This document shows positions 15,592-24,458 of a stretch of 64,000 nt of DNA, in pieces. Both the position numbers and the translations under genes were made by a program. How positions within the stretch are numbered: the first letter of the stretch is position 1; each line of letters begins with the position of its first letter. The stretch is taken from assembly GCA_024102665.1 (NCBI GenBank), contig JAGFJP010000152.1:1-64000 (forward strand), in the 5' to 3' direction. A model generated the notes under the pieces. That model had not been told where the DNA came from. It searched no databases and saw nothing but the letters and a program-made list of their open reading frames with translations. This DNA comes from Thiogranum sp. (GTDB lineage: Bacteria > Pseudomonadota > Gammaproteobacteria > DSM-19610).

Positions 15592-16197
15592 TCAGGCGAA
15601 CACCACCCAGGTGGTGGCGATGTACTTGACGCCTTTGTGCAGCGTTACGCCGCGGTGTTCATGGGTCCAGAATGGCGGAAACAGCAGCAGCTTGCCCTGT
15701 TCGGGTTTGATTTTCAGATCCTGGAACAGGAACTCGGTTTCACCCCCCGGTCCCGGCACATCGTTGAGATACCAGACAGCGACCAGTTGCCGCTGACTGA
15801 ACTCGTGGCTGCCGCCGTCTATATGCCAGTGGTAATGCTCGCCAGGACCGGTTCTCTGGATGGCATAGCCCATGTCCTTGAACGGGCCCTTGAAATAGGG
15901 GTAGCTTTCACGGAATTCCAGGATCGCCTGCCCGAGAGAACGAAACAGCGCCTGGTCGATATCCTTCCAGTGCGGTTTGCCGCTGACCACCAGGTCGGTG
16001 GATTTCTTGATGCTGCGGTCCTTTTCGGCAAGCTGGCCGATGCGGCCTTCGTACTGCTCGTCAACCTGCGCTTCGAAGCGCGCGATCGCCAGTTCGCATA
16101 ACTGCGGACTCAACGCGCCGCGTTTCTCGAAAATAAAGGTGTCAGGTCTGACTTCGGCAATGGTGCGCAAGGGCACGACGCGACGGGTCTGAGACAT
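15592..16197 (-). CDS. Prolyl-4-hydroxylase-like Fe(II)/2-oxoglutarate oxygenase
   Basis: 201 residues with the double-stranded beta-helix iron site: HWHIDGG (His-x-Asp, near residue 124) and HEHRGVTLHKGVKY (distal His and cosubstrate Lys/Arg region near 180). The best resemblance is to 2OG-Fe(II) oxygenases of the prolyl-4-hydroxylase class. It is followed almost without a gap by the GNAT and 118-aa genes, so the three probably form one unit with the upstream 353-aa gene. Confidence 0.83.
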   Translation of the reverse strand: MSQTRRVVPLRTIAEVRPDTFIFEKRGALSPQLCELAIARFEAQVDEQYEGRIGQLAEKDRSIKKSTDLVVSGKPHWKDIDQALFRSLGQAILEFRESYPYFKGPFKDMGYAIQRTGPGEHYHWHIDGGSHEFSQRQLVAVWYLNDVPGPGGETEFLFQDLKIKPEQGKLLLFPPFWTHEHRGVTLHKGVKYIATTWVVFA

Positions 16198-16244
16198 CGG
16201 GTGTTATCCGCAATTCCTGCTGAACGTGTTGTGGCAACGCCTGG

Positions 16245-17306
16245 CTAGAGCGATCTGCTCTGGATCAGCGTTTCCATCTTCTGCCAGGCGGTCCGCACCC
16301 GGCTTTCATGAATCTCCATCAACTGTTCTGCGAGACGCATCCAGTGTTCCCGGCCGGATTCAATCTGACGCTCCAGTTCCGCAGTATCCCCGTATTTTAC
16401 CCATTGGTCATAGGCTTTTAACAGGGCCGGATAGATTTCCTTGCGAATGCCGGACAGGTTGGCAAAGTAAAAATGCAGTGATGGCGGGTGGTTCTGCTCC
16501 AGCAGGCGTGGCAGCGTGGAAAGCGAATCCGCCAGATGATCCCGCACCGCCCGCGCCAGCAACTCGAGGCGCGAGCGGGGAAAGCTTCCGATCATTTCTT
16601 TCCACTGGTCCCCCAGCGTTTCGCCGGCCTTGACTTCACCGATCTCGTGCAACACCAGCGCATCGATTTCTGTTTCCGTCATCGCCTCGAGCGCGGCATC
16701 GGGATCATTGTCGAAATCGTAGTAACGGATGGCGCGACCCATGGCATTGTCCGGTCTGTTCCAGCGCCATTCCTCGATCTTTTCCCAGAGCATCCGTCGC
16801 AGCGATTCGCGTCGTATGTAAATGCGGTTGGACAGCGACATGGCCGGCGGCGCGGTGAGGTCGCGCGCATACTCTTCCGCCGAAACGTAGATGCGATAGT
16901 CCTTGTGCACGAGTTCTTTCTCGCGTCGCGCCAGATAGAAGTGGGGTTTTGCCTTGTTGCCGTAACCTGCGCTGTAAAGCAGCTGGTATTCCTGCAGCGC
17001 CTCGTTGATGGCGTCCGAATCGAAGGGATCATACTGCCTGCCGTCGATTTCGACAGGCATGAAGTCGGCGTTTTCCAGCGTTTCCCAGAAGTCCTCGCGC
17101 TCGGTGAGCCAGAGGCCTATCTGTTCCTGTGGCAGCGTGTCGCTGTAGGCATAGCCTTTTTCCCAGCGGTAATACTCGCGCATCTTGAGCAGGTACACGC
17201 ACAGCGTATAGTCGCTGGCGTACCGCGCATCGGAGATATGGCAGTTGTGCTGAACGCTGTTGCGAAGCGATTGAAGCCGTTCCGGCAGCTGCGCGTCTCG
17301 ATGCAT
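16245..17306 (-). CDS. 353-aa soluble protein of unknown function
   Basis: Largely helical, charged protein (MHRDAQLPERLQSLRNSVQHNCHISDARYASDYTLCVYLLKM...) with a conserved-looking GKAKPHFYLARRE-type core near residue 125. No signal peptide or membrane helix. The ATG at 17306 is chosen because GGAGAAG lies eight bases upstream; a start 21 bases earlier lacks such a site. It leads the minus-strand unit that continues with the oxygenase, GNAT and 118-aa genes. I do not recognise the family. Confidence 0.75.
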   Translation of the reverse strand: MHRDAQLPERLQSLRNSVQHNCHISDARYASDYTLCVYLLKMREYYRWEKGYAYSDTLPQEQIGLWLTEREDFWETLENADFMPVEIDGRQYDPFDSDAINEALQEYQLLYSAGYGNKAKPHFYLARREKELVHKDYRIYVSAEEYARDLTAPPAMSLSNRIYIRRESLRRMLWEKIEEWRWNRPDNAMGRAIRYYDFDNDPDAALEAMTETEIDALVLHEIGEVKAGETLGDQWKEMIGSFPRSRLELLARAVRDHLADSLSTLPRLLEQNHPPSLHFYFANLSGIRKEIYPALLKAYDQWVKYGDTAELERQIESGREHWMRLAEQLMEIHESRVRTAWQKMETLIQSRSL

Positions 17307-17432
17307 AGAAACTTCTCCCGCCATCATCAGCCGCCGCAGAAACGCGCGGCAGAATACCTGACTAAATTACTATGGTTTTCAATGCTAGCATGATGTATTC
17401 TTGCCGCCAACCGGATAATTTGAAGGACTACA

Positions 17433-18038
17433 ATGCGCATTCGCAGTCGCTGGAACGTCAAGGGCAAGGAACGTTCGCTGGAAGAGCTGGCCGGCGCCCT
17501 GGCATTTATCGAGTGGCGTATCGCCGGGCAGGCGCTGCTGAATCTGGAAAACGAAGGGTTCCAGACGGATACCCAGCTGCAACGGCTTGACGTTCTGGAA
17601 GAAATTTGCGCGTTCCTGATTCACGTCAGCGACCGCCTGGTGCATGACACGATGAACGACGAGGACCGGCAACGGTTCATCGTGGCCCTGGCGCTGAAAA
17701 TCGCCGACACCTGGCATGATAATCGTGTCGATGCGGAAGGTCCGGGGAACGACTTCCGCCAGCCGTTCATCGATCATCTCAATGCCCGGATGGCTGACTA
17801 TGCGGCGTTCCGTTTCGATAACGGCGAGCCCGGATACGCTTTCAAGCGCTATCTCGGCGAGTGCGTGACCAACACCATGGGTGACAGGGACCGCAAGTGG
17901 ATCAGCGACCAGGTCATGGAAATCGAAGTCCCCGAGATGTTGAAAACGTTGAAGAAGGGACTCAAAGACCTGTTCGATACCGGGGACCGCGGGAGCGTCG
18001 GCCAGGCACCGGACAAAGCCTCCACACAGCCATCCTGA
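17433..18038 (+). CDS. 201-aa helical protein of unknown function
   Basis: MRIRSRWNVKGKERSLEELAGALAFIEWRIA... has an AAGGA ribosome site five bases before the ATG. The sequence is soluble, mainly helical and acidic, with a C-terminal stretch that looks disordered. It is divergent from the 353-aa gene (126 bases between starts) and precedes the ExeA-like ATPase by 111 bases. No domain recognised. Confidence 0.7.
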   Translation: MRIRSRWNVKGKERSLEELAGALAFIEWRIAGQALLNLENEGFQTDTQLQRLDVLEEICAFLIHVSDRLVHDTMNDEDRQRFIVALALKIADTWHDNRVDAEGPGNDFRQPFIDHLNARMADYAAFRFDNGEPGYAFKRYLGECVTNTMGDRDRKWISDQVMEIEVPEMLKTLKKGLKDLFDTGDRGSVGQAPDKASTQPS

Positions 18039-18149
18039 ACCCCGGCCGCGGGGGCGCCACGCTGCGTAGCCGTGCAGAATCTGGTATCGTACGCGCCAAA
18101 GCCACAATAAAACCTGAAAACAATAAACGATGGTTTGGGGGGCTGCCAT

Positions 18150-20486
18150 ATGTACGAACGCTTCTACGGCTTCAGTGAACGCCCGTTTTCCCTGCTGCCC
18201 GATCCGGATTTCCTGTTCCTGGGTGAACACCACAGGACCGCGCTCGATCTGCTGGAACTGGCGATTGTCAATCAGTCCGGATTCTGTGTCATCAGCGGCG
18301 AGATCGGGGCCGGCAAAACCACGCTGATACGCGAACTGCTCAATCGTCTCGGCGACGATGTGCGCGTCGGACTGGTTTCCAATACGCATCGCTCATTCGG
18401 CGAACTCATGCAATGGATCATGGCCGCCTACGGTTTGCCGTGCGGGAGCGGCGACCGGCTCGAACTGCACAAGCGGTTCATCGATTTTGTCATCGACAAT
18501 TACGCCCACAGGCAGACCACCCTGCTGATCATCGACGAAGCGCAGAATCTTTCCGTATCCGCGATGGAAGAATTGCGCATGCTGTCGAATGTCAATTCGG
18601 ACAAGCACCTCGTGCTGCAGGTTGTCCTCGTCGGTCAGGGACAGTTGCGCGACAAACTCAGGCAGCCGGTGCTCGAGCAATTCGCCCAGCGCATTGCGAT
18701 CGATTTCCATCTCCCGGGGCTGAACGAGGAGGAAACCTGCCGCTACATCCGTCACCGTATCAGGCACGCCGGTGCGGTTCCCGACCTGTTCAGTGCTACG
18801 GCCTGCCGCGCGGTGTACCGGTACAGTAACGGCATACCGCGTCTGATCAACCGCATCTGCGATCTTGCCCTGGTGTACGGCTATGCGGAGGAATCCCCGC
18901 AGATCACGCCGGAGCTGGTGCAGGCGGTGATCGAAGACCAGCGCATGGGCAAGGTCCTCGAGGCAGCGCGCAAACAGCCGGGAGCATTGCAGGCACAAGG
19001 TCTGAAGGCCGTCGCCCGTGCGGGTTCCGCCGACGCTTTTACGCAAGTAGCAGCGGTTCGCGGCACTGCGCCGGTCGATCAGGCGTCCATGCCGGTGAGC
19101 CGTCCCACCAGGCGCCCGGAGCACAGCGCGCATGCAGGTATGCGGGCCCCCGACCTTCCTGCAGCGCCTGCCGGGGATGTTTCCGCCGACGCTGCGCATG
19201 ACAGCAAGCGCATCGACGAACACGCACAACAGAGTATCGCCGCGTCGCATCCGGCAGGGAAGGATGCGCCGCCGCCCGCACCTGGCGGGGACGAGCCCGC
19301 CATCACGTCCTTGCCCGACGAAGCTGCAGCGCAGCGGGTGGACGTGCAGGTTGCGGCACGCATACCGCCGCCTTCAGATGCGCGAACGCCGGACAACGGT
19401 CCGTCTTCCGCCGCCAGCGACCATCCCGTGCCCGCGTCCGCGTTGCATACCCTGGTCGTGCATGCAGAACAACAGAAGCCCCGCCGGCGTCGCGGAGCGC
19501 GTACCGGTTTGTGGCTGTTAACGGGTATCGCCGTCATCGCTACCGCCACGGCGGCATCATGGGCGACGCGGGATGCCTGGTATCCGCTGATCGCTGATGC
19601 GGTGGACAACATGTCCGGCTGGCAAGTGGAATCGCAAACGGCGGCGACACATCAGCCGTCTCCGGTCGTCACCGCGCCGGCGGCCGCGGCAGCACCATCA
19701 GTGGTTGAACCCGATCCTGCCCCCGGGTCCGCGAACATCGTAGAAAGCCAGGCAGCGGTGCAGGTGGAAACGCAGCCGGAGGCCGTTCCGCAGGAAGCCA
19801 TGCCGCAGGAAGCCGTTCAGCAAGAAACTGTTCAGCAAGAAGCCGAACCGGCGGCGACAACAGTTGCCGCAGCGGCAGGCGCAAACGACACCGCTACGGA
19901 AAGTGCAGCCGATGTGAACAGGCAGGAAGCTGAGGCTGCCGCAGCCGCGCAGGAGGCCGAGCTGCGACGCGAACAACAACGTCTGGCGAGGGTGAAAGAA
20001 GAGGCCGAACGTCTGAAACGCGAACGGCTTGCCGCGGAACGCAAGCTTGCCGAACAGCGCAAGGCGCGCCAGGCACTCGAAGAACAGGCGCGCCGTGAAC
20101 GGGAAAAACTGCGTCAGGCACGTTCCGACGAGAAATTGAGCGCTCCGGCGCCGGCACCGCAACAGACACAGACGACCGTGTCTTCGGCGCGGGCAGGCGC
20201 GGGCGCCGGCACGCAGATCCAGGGATTTTTCCTGGCGCCGGCGCAGGAGCCGGCAAAAGCCGCCGTCGAAGCTCGCGATGAGCGGCCATCGGCGGCACCG
20301 CAAGCGCCGGCCGCAACGCCCGAGATCAGCGCCCGAGCCGACGATGTGACAGCCGCGGGAGATCAGTCCGGTGCGCCGGCAGAAGCCGACGTGGAGGATA
20401 CTGCGCAAGCCGGGTCGAAGAAGTTTCTCGCCAATCCCTGCAACGGTCCTACCGCGAGGTTCATGTCGACCTGTTCGCGGCCCTGA
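18150..20486 (+). CDS. ExeA-type AAA ATPase with periplasmic coiled coil and C-terminal NPC motif
   Basis: 778 residues. The N-terminal third is an ExeA/GspA-type ATPase (MYERFYGFSERPFSLLPDP; Walker A GEIGAGKT near 50; Walker B LLIIDEAQ near 125; GIPRLINRICD near 230). An Ala/Pro-rich linker, one membrane helix (about 449-473), and an Ala/Glu/Arg coiled coil (about 590-660) follow. The protein ends with KKFLANPCNGPTARFMSTC, which recurs at the end of the next gene. Ordinary ExeA proteins assemble secretion pores and often carry a peptidoglycan-binding C-terminus, which is absent here. The ATG at 18150 has a GGGGGG ribosome site; a TTG 15 bases earlier is weaker. Confidence 0.82.
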   Translation: MYERFYGFSERPFSLLPDPDFLFLGEHHRTALDLLELAIVNQSGFCVISGEIGAGKTTLIRELLNRLGDDVRVGLVSNTHRSFGELMQWIMAAYGLPCGSGDRLELHKRFIDFVIDNYAHRQTTLLIIDEAQNLSVSAMEELRMLSNVNSDKHLVLQVVLVGQGQLRDKLRQPVLEQFAQRIAIDFHLPGLNEEETCRYIRHRIRHAGAVPDLFSATACRAVYRYSNGIPRLINRICDLALVYGYAEESPQITPELVQAVIEDQRMGKVLEAARKQPGALQAQGLKAVARAGSADAFTQVAAVRGTAPVDQASMPVSRPTRRPEHSAHAGMRAPDLPAAPAGDVSADAAHDSKRIDEHAQQSIAASHPAGKDAPPPAPGGDEPAITSLPDEAAAQRVDVQVAARIPPPSDARTPDNGPSSAASDHPVPASALHTLVVHAEQQKPRRRRGARTGLWLLTGIAVIATATAASWATRDAWYPLIADAVDNMSGWQVESQTAATHQPSPVVTAPAAAAAPSVVEPDPAPGSANIVESQAAVQVETQPEAVPQEAMPQEAVQQETVQQEAEPAATTVAAAAGANDTATESAADVNRQEAEAAAAAQEAELRREQQRLARVKEEAERLKRERLAAERKLAEQRKARQALEEQARREREKLRQARSDEKLSAPAPAPQQTQTTVSSARAGAGAGTQIQGFFLAPAQEPAKAAVEARDERPSAAPQAPAATPEISARADDVTAAGDQSGAPAEADVEDTAQAGSKKFLANPCNGPTARFMSTCSRP

Positions 20487-20658
20487 AATCAAGCGGTTTT
20501 TCCCTGTATCCTGCTGGTTATTAAGAAAATTGGCCAGCGGGCGCTATTGTGGGCGTAGCTGCGCAGCGGTTCCAGGGCGAAACAACGGCAGACCGCCGAC
20601 GTTGTTCGTGCACCGGCTCGCGCATTCCTCTCGGCGACCCGGCGGATGACTCTATAAC

Positions 20659-21597
20659 GTGAAACCTGAAACTCAAATCGATCAAACAGATGCAGACCTG
20701 GAGCCGGCCGAGCCCGGCGAGGGTGCTTCCGCTCAGGCGCAGGTGCGCGGCAAAGGCGACTTCGGCGCGGTCGGGATTTTGATCATCGTCGTCGCGATGG
20801 CCGGCAGCACCCTGTGGATGATCAGGGATGTCTGGACTGACAGGCCGGTTGCCCCCGGCGTTGCGGACATTGACGGGTCCGTTGCGACGCATAGCACCGA
20901 AAGCGCTGATCCGGACACCCAAGCGGCAGGCCGATCGACAGCGCCGGTGGCCGCTGCCGCCGAAGACGCGCACGCTGTCGAGCGACAGAGCGAACTGGAG
21001 GCGATGCGACAGCAGAAAGAGGAACGCCTGCTGGAGATCAAGCAGGAAGCCATACGCGTCGAGCGGGAACGCCTCGAGGCGGAGCAGCAACTGGAGGCCG
21101 AACGCGCGGCCCGCGCTGAACTGGAACGGGAACGGCTCGCCGCGGAGCAGCGCCTTGAGGCGGAACGTCAGGCGCGGCTGGCGCTCGAAGCACAGCGTCG
21201 GGAAGCCGAGCAGAAGCTGGCGCGCGAGCGGGCGGCGCGCGAGGCGCTGGAACAGCAGGCGAAACTCGAGCAGGAGAAGCTGATGCGCGCCCGTCAGGAA
21301 GCCGAGCTGGTGGCGCGTGAACGCGCGCAGGCCGACGCGCAACGCCAGGCTGCCGAGGCGAGCGCGGCGGTCGATGCGCAGCCAGACGCGGCCGAGGAAC
21401 CTGTTGCAGCCGAATCCGGGGTTGCCGCGCAAAACCAGCCGGCAGCCGAACCCACGGCGTTGCCCGTACCGGAAACGTCAAGCGGGTCCCTGAGCGATCC
21501 GGCGGTCGCCGCGGAACTCGCCGATCCTGATGCCAAGAAATTCTCTTCGAACCCCTGCGCCGGGCCTTCGGCGAGGTTTCTGTCGACCTGCCGCTAG
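20659..21597 (+). CDS. Single-pass coiled-coil protein sharing the C-terminal NPC motif
   Basis: 312 residues: short acidic cytoplasmic N-terminus, one membrane helix (about 37-56, VGILIIVVAMAGSTLWMI), a long Glu/Arg/Ala coiled coil (about 105-245), an Ala/Pro linker and the terminal KKFSSNPCAGPSARFLSTC. It corresponds to the membrane and periplasmic half of the preceding ATPase without the ATPase, so it looks like a partial duplication or a partner. The start is GTG at 20659. A strong terminator follows directly. Confidence 0.75.
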   Translation: MKPETQIDQTDADLEPAEPGEGASAQAQVRGKGDFGAVGILIIVVAMAGSTLWMIRDVWTDRPVAPGVADIDGSVATHSTESADPDTQAAGRSTAPVAAAAEDAHAVERQSELEAMRQQKEERLLEIKQEAIRVERERLEAEQQLEAERAARAELERERLAAEQRLEAERQARLALEAQRREAEQKLARERAAREALEQQAKLEQEKLMRARQEAELVARERAQADAQRQAAEASAAVDAQPDAAEEPVAAESGVAAQNQPAAEPTALPVPETSSGSLSDPAVAAELADPDAKKFSSNPCAGPSARFLSTCR

Positions 21598-21611
21598 TCC
21601 GTCCGGGAAAT

Positions 21612-21639
21612 AAAAAAGGAGCCTTGCGGCTCCTTTTTT
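21612..21639. terminator. Bidirectional intrinsic terminator
   Basis: Perfect twelve-base arms AAAAAAGGAGCC / GGCTCCTTTTTT around a TTGC loop. It ends the coiled-coil gene on the plus strand and the PstS-like gene on the minus strand. Confidence 0.92.
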
Positions 21640-21655
21640 GTTGACTGCGAAACCT

Positions 21656-22084
21656 TCAAGGTATCCGCAGTATCACCTTGGTGCCTTCGGTCACCGACGC
21701 ACCATCGATGTATCCCACCTTGCCGGGATCTGCGGTGATCTGTTCGATGACTTCGGCGTCGCTGCTGTACTGGCGCGGCGGTTGTCCTTTGCCGGAGAAC
21801 ATCACCCGCGACCAGTAGCTGGCCAGCTCCCGTTCGGTCTTGCCCATGACCTTCTGCGCAAACTCCTGACGCTGCGCAGAACCCTGTTTGTGATCGACCG
21901 GTGTCAGCTTCGCGCCCTGCAGACCGGAGACGGATTTGTCGAGGTACAGACGTTCGAGCTGATCCAGCGAAATCGAATCCACGTTCACCGAAGGCGCCAC
22001 GACTACGGCCAGCTCGGCCTGGCTTGCCTGGCTGAGCATGCCGGCGACGGTTAGCGCAAGAAAAGTAGCTACGTTTTTCTTCAT
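21656..22084 (-). CDS. Small PstS-like periplasmic phosphate-binding protein
   Basis: 142 residues with a clear Sec signal (MKKNVATFLALTVAGMLSQASQA). The mature part is a short version of the PstS-type binding fold, with LDQLERLYLDK and the C-terminal DPGKVGYIDG that phosphate-binding family members share. It is far shorter than transport PstS proteins (about 320 residues), and no permease genes are nearby; these short forms often follow a porin, as here (12 bases). The ligand is not established. Confidence 0.75.
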   Translation of the reverse strand: MKKNVATFLALTVAGMLSQASQAELAVVVAPSVNVDSISLDQLERLYLDKSVSGLQGAKLTPVDHKQGSAQRQEFAQKVMGKTERELASYWSRVMFSGKGQPPRQYSSDAEVIEQITADPGKVGYIDGASVTEGTKVILRIP

Positions 22085-22096
22085 AATCCCGGCCCC

Positions 22097-23227
22097 TTAG
22101 AAAATTACGTCGACAGCGAGGCTGTAGATGTTGATGTCATCGACAGGGGCCATAAACAGTCCACGGCTTCCTGATTCCGGCTCGACTCTTTGTGCTTCGA
22201 GCTTCAGCGCAGCGCCGGCGGCAAGCTCATAGCGCAGACCCAGCGTCAGCGAGTCCTGCTCGACGCCGGTGGCCAGGTCACCGCTGCTGCTGTCATCCCG
22301 CAACTGCGCATAGGTGACATGCGGCAGGAATCGATTGAAGCGATATCCCAGCGTGGCATACCAGCCTTTCTGGTTGGGGAAGGCGGCATTGGCAAGGCCT
22401 TCGATGTCACGCTCGAAGTATTCCGTGTAACCGATGACATTGTGCCAGTCCATGGTGGCGCCCACGGAAGCGAAAGTGACGTCCTCGGCTTCGGTCACGC
22501 CGAGGTCGGGAGCCGAAACTTCCGTCTGCAGGTAGCCGGCGCGAATCGTGAAGGCATCACCCGAGAGCGCAACGTTCACGCCGATCATGTTTTCCGCTTC
22601 GAATTCCGCATACACGACAGTACCCGACGGTGCGCCGAGTCCGTTGGGCGGGGCGGCAGTCACGACTTCCTGCGGCAACAACGCTTCGTCACCCTTGGAA
22701 ACACCGAAGTACGGCTGCACGAGGATGTCCGTTGAGCCGAACAGGTTGGCGCGCAACAGGGCGTCGACGCCGCTGATGGCGTTGATCGGGTTGCTGGAAT
22801 AGACCTCCGCCGGCGGACGGATCCAGGGATAGGCGTAGCCCACTTCGAAATAATCGGAAATGAGGAAGGTCGGGAGCTTGATCTTGCCGCCGCGCAGGCT
22901 GGCATTGTCGTTGAACGCGTAGCTCACAAACGCCCAGTCGAATTCGGCGTCGAAACTGCCGCCCTGGCGGTTGTCGCCGAGGATCTGCGCGGTGACCGAC
23001 ATCGCAGGATTGATGTCCGCGTAGACCTGCAAGCCGATGCGGGTGTCCTGTTCGAAACCGATCTCGTTGCTGATGTTGCCGTTCTCCGATTCGATCGAAG
23101 ATGAATCGCTCCGGGTAGCGCCTACCGTGAAGAAGCCGTTGATATCGACGTTCTCGATTGCCAGCACCGGCCCGGCGCCTGGCAGCAGCAATCCGGCTGC
23201 TATCGCCGCATATAACCGTTTACTCAT
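22097..23227 (-). CDS. Outer-membrane beta-barrel porin
   Basis: 376 residues with a signal peptide (MSKRLYAAIAAGLLLPGAGPVLA) and alternating hydrophobic/polar strands throughout, ending INIYSLAVDVIF with a terminal aromatic residue, as expected for barrel assembly. The strand pattern resembles general gammaproteobacterial porins. It probably forms one unit with the PstS-like gene, suggesting a role in anion or phosphate uptake, but this is inference. Confidence 0.83.
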   Translation of the reverse strand: MSKRLYAAIAAGLLLPGAGPVLAIENVDINGFFTVGATRSDSSSIESENGNISNEIGFEQDTRIGLQVYADINPAMSVTAQILGDNRQGGSFDAEFDWAFVSYAFNDNASLRGGKIKLPTFLISDYFEVGYAYPWIRPPAEVYSSNPINAISGVDALLRANLFGSTDILVQPYFGVSKGDEALLPQEVVTAAPPNGLGAPSGTVVYAEFEAENMIGVNVALSGDAFTIRAGYLQTEVSAPDLGVTEAEDVTFASVGATMDWHNVIGYTEYFERDIEGLANAAFPNQKGWYATLGYRFNRFLPHVTYAQLRDDSSSGDLATGVEQDSLTLGLRYELAAGAALKLEAQRVEPESGSRGLFMAPVDDINIYSLAVDVIF

Positions 23228-23404
23228 GAGTGGGTGTCCTCGTGTTCCATTGGGTTCAGGTTCCTTAGTTTCGGCGAATCATGTGCTTACTTGACCCGAC
23301 GCAAGGATATTAACCTGAAATTCCTCACTGCGCGCAGCAGATACGGCGACGGGTGCGGGAACAATGCGCCGCGTCGGGCGCTGCGACTCAACCGGTACGC
23401 GCGC

Positions 23405-23430
23405 AAAAAAAAACGGGCCAGAGGCCCGTT
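23405..23430 (-). terminator. Intrinsic terminator for the 65-aa gene
   Basis: Read on the minus strand: stem AACGGGCC / GGCCCGTT around a three-base loop, then a run of nine T. It lies 27 bases after the stop of the 65-aa gene. The stem is almost the same as that of the terminator at 13715-13745. Confidence 0.9.
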
Positions 23431-23456
23431 CTTTGAACTGCAGGCGCGGCGCCTGG

Positions 23457-23654
23457 TTACTTGCCGGCCCAGTTCTTGTAATTGTCCATGTTACGCGCCT
23501 TGCCGTCCGCGTAACCGGCTTCGTAAGCCTCGGTCCGACGCTGCTCTTCGCGCTCGGGGTTGAGAAGAAAACCACTCTGCCAGCCCTGGATGTAGTCGTC
23601 GTTCACCGATGCTTTTTCCATCGTGGTCGTGAAATCGTAGTAGCTTGGATCCAT
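23457..23654 (-). CDS. 65-aa protein of unknown function
   Basis: MDPSYYDFTTTMEKASVNDDYIQGWQS... has two glycine-containing helical turns, YIQGWQSGFL and AYEAGYADGKA, a spacing that vaguely recalls ribosome modulation factor; the similarity is too weak to name it. AAGGAG is present before the ATG and a strong terminator follows, so it is a single-gene unit. It is soluble, with no signal peptide. Confidence 0.68.
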   Translation of the reverse strand: MDPSYYDFTTTMEKASVNDDYIQGWQSGFLLNPEREEQRRTEAYEAGYADGKARNMDNYKNWAGK

Positions 23655-24020
23655 TGTTGCGATCTCCTTATGACAAGGTTTCTAATCGTTAATATCAGAC
23701 GAATGAACTCTGAACACGGATATTGCCACCGCGCAAAGCCCGGTTGTGTGGCGATAGGGGCGGGAGCGCAACTGGCTCGTTTACCGACCCGGTCCATTCG
23801 CTGGCGCTGACCAATGACCAGCCTCCATGGGATGGCGCGAGAGTATACAGGTATATCAGGATTTCTCTATATATCCCGAGTGAGATAAATCCTTATCAAT
23901 AAAATGGTATTAGCGGTTCCGGGTTTGCGCACTGCGCAAAGGCGCGGGCGAACAAAGCCTGAGTAATTTGGTCGGAAAAGCGCGACTCTATATAATGCGC
24001 TATTTCTTCAGGAGACGAGT
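23655..24020. promoter_or_regulatory. Divergent intergenic region, AT-rich
   Basis: 366 bases between the 65-aa gene (minus) and the Sel1 gene (plus). The middle (23850-23920) is much richer in AT than its surroundings and should contain the minus-strand promoter, though I cannot fix its hexamers. The plus-strand promoter is listed separately. No coding frame is convincing. Confidence 0.4.
23968..23996 (+). promoter_or_regulatory. Sigma-70-like promoter of the sel1-dsrS-cysG unit
   Basis: TTGGTC at 23968-23973 and a perfect TATAAT at 23991-23996 with a 17-base spacer, 24 bases before the Sel1 start codon. The following genes are close or overlapping as far as 28531, so this may drive all of them. 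Confidence 0.7.
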
Positions 24021-24458
24021 ATGTCTGATACCAGCAACGAAGACGTGGAATTCGCGAGCGGCATGGCGGCATTCGAGGCCAAGCATTTCTCGCGCGCGGC
24101 GCAGCTGCTTTCGCCTTTCGCCGATCAGGGCAACCCCGAAGCGCAGCACCGGCTGGCGATCATGTATCAGAACGGGCTGGGCGTGGCGCAACACGACGGT
24201 CTGGCATTGCGGTGGATGAAGGCGGCCGCGGAAAACGGTTATCCGATCGCTCAACATGGACTGGGTTTCATGTATCTCGAAGGCGAATGCGTGGAAAAGG
24301 ATCCGGTCCAGGCTGCGCACTGGTTCCGCAAGGCCGCCGACCAGGGGCTTGTCGGTTCGCTGACCACACTGGCCATGATGTACGAAGAAGGCAAGGGCGT
24401 TGAGCAGGATCTCGACAAGGCGAATGAACTCTACCGTGCGGCAGGTTTCGAGCGCTGA
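24021..24458 (+). CDS. Sel1-repeat protein
   Basis: 145 residues built from Sel1-type repeats (AQHRLAIMYQNGLGVAQHDGLA, AQHGLGFMYLEGECVEKD, SLTTLAMMYEEGKGVEQDL), each a two-helix unit for protein binding. No signal peptide, so cytoplasmic. GGAGACG precedes the ATG. Its stop overlaps the dsrS start in TGATG, so the two are translationally coupled, suggesting that it works with DsrS. Confidence 0.88.
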   Translation: MSDTSNEDVEFASGMAAFEAKHFSRAAQLLSPFADQGNPEAQHRLAIMYQNGLGVAQHDGLALRWMKAAAENGYPIAQHGLGFMYLEGECVEKDPVQAAHWFRKAADQGLVGSLTTLAMMYEEGKGVEQDLDKANELYRAAGFER

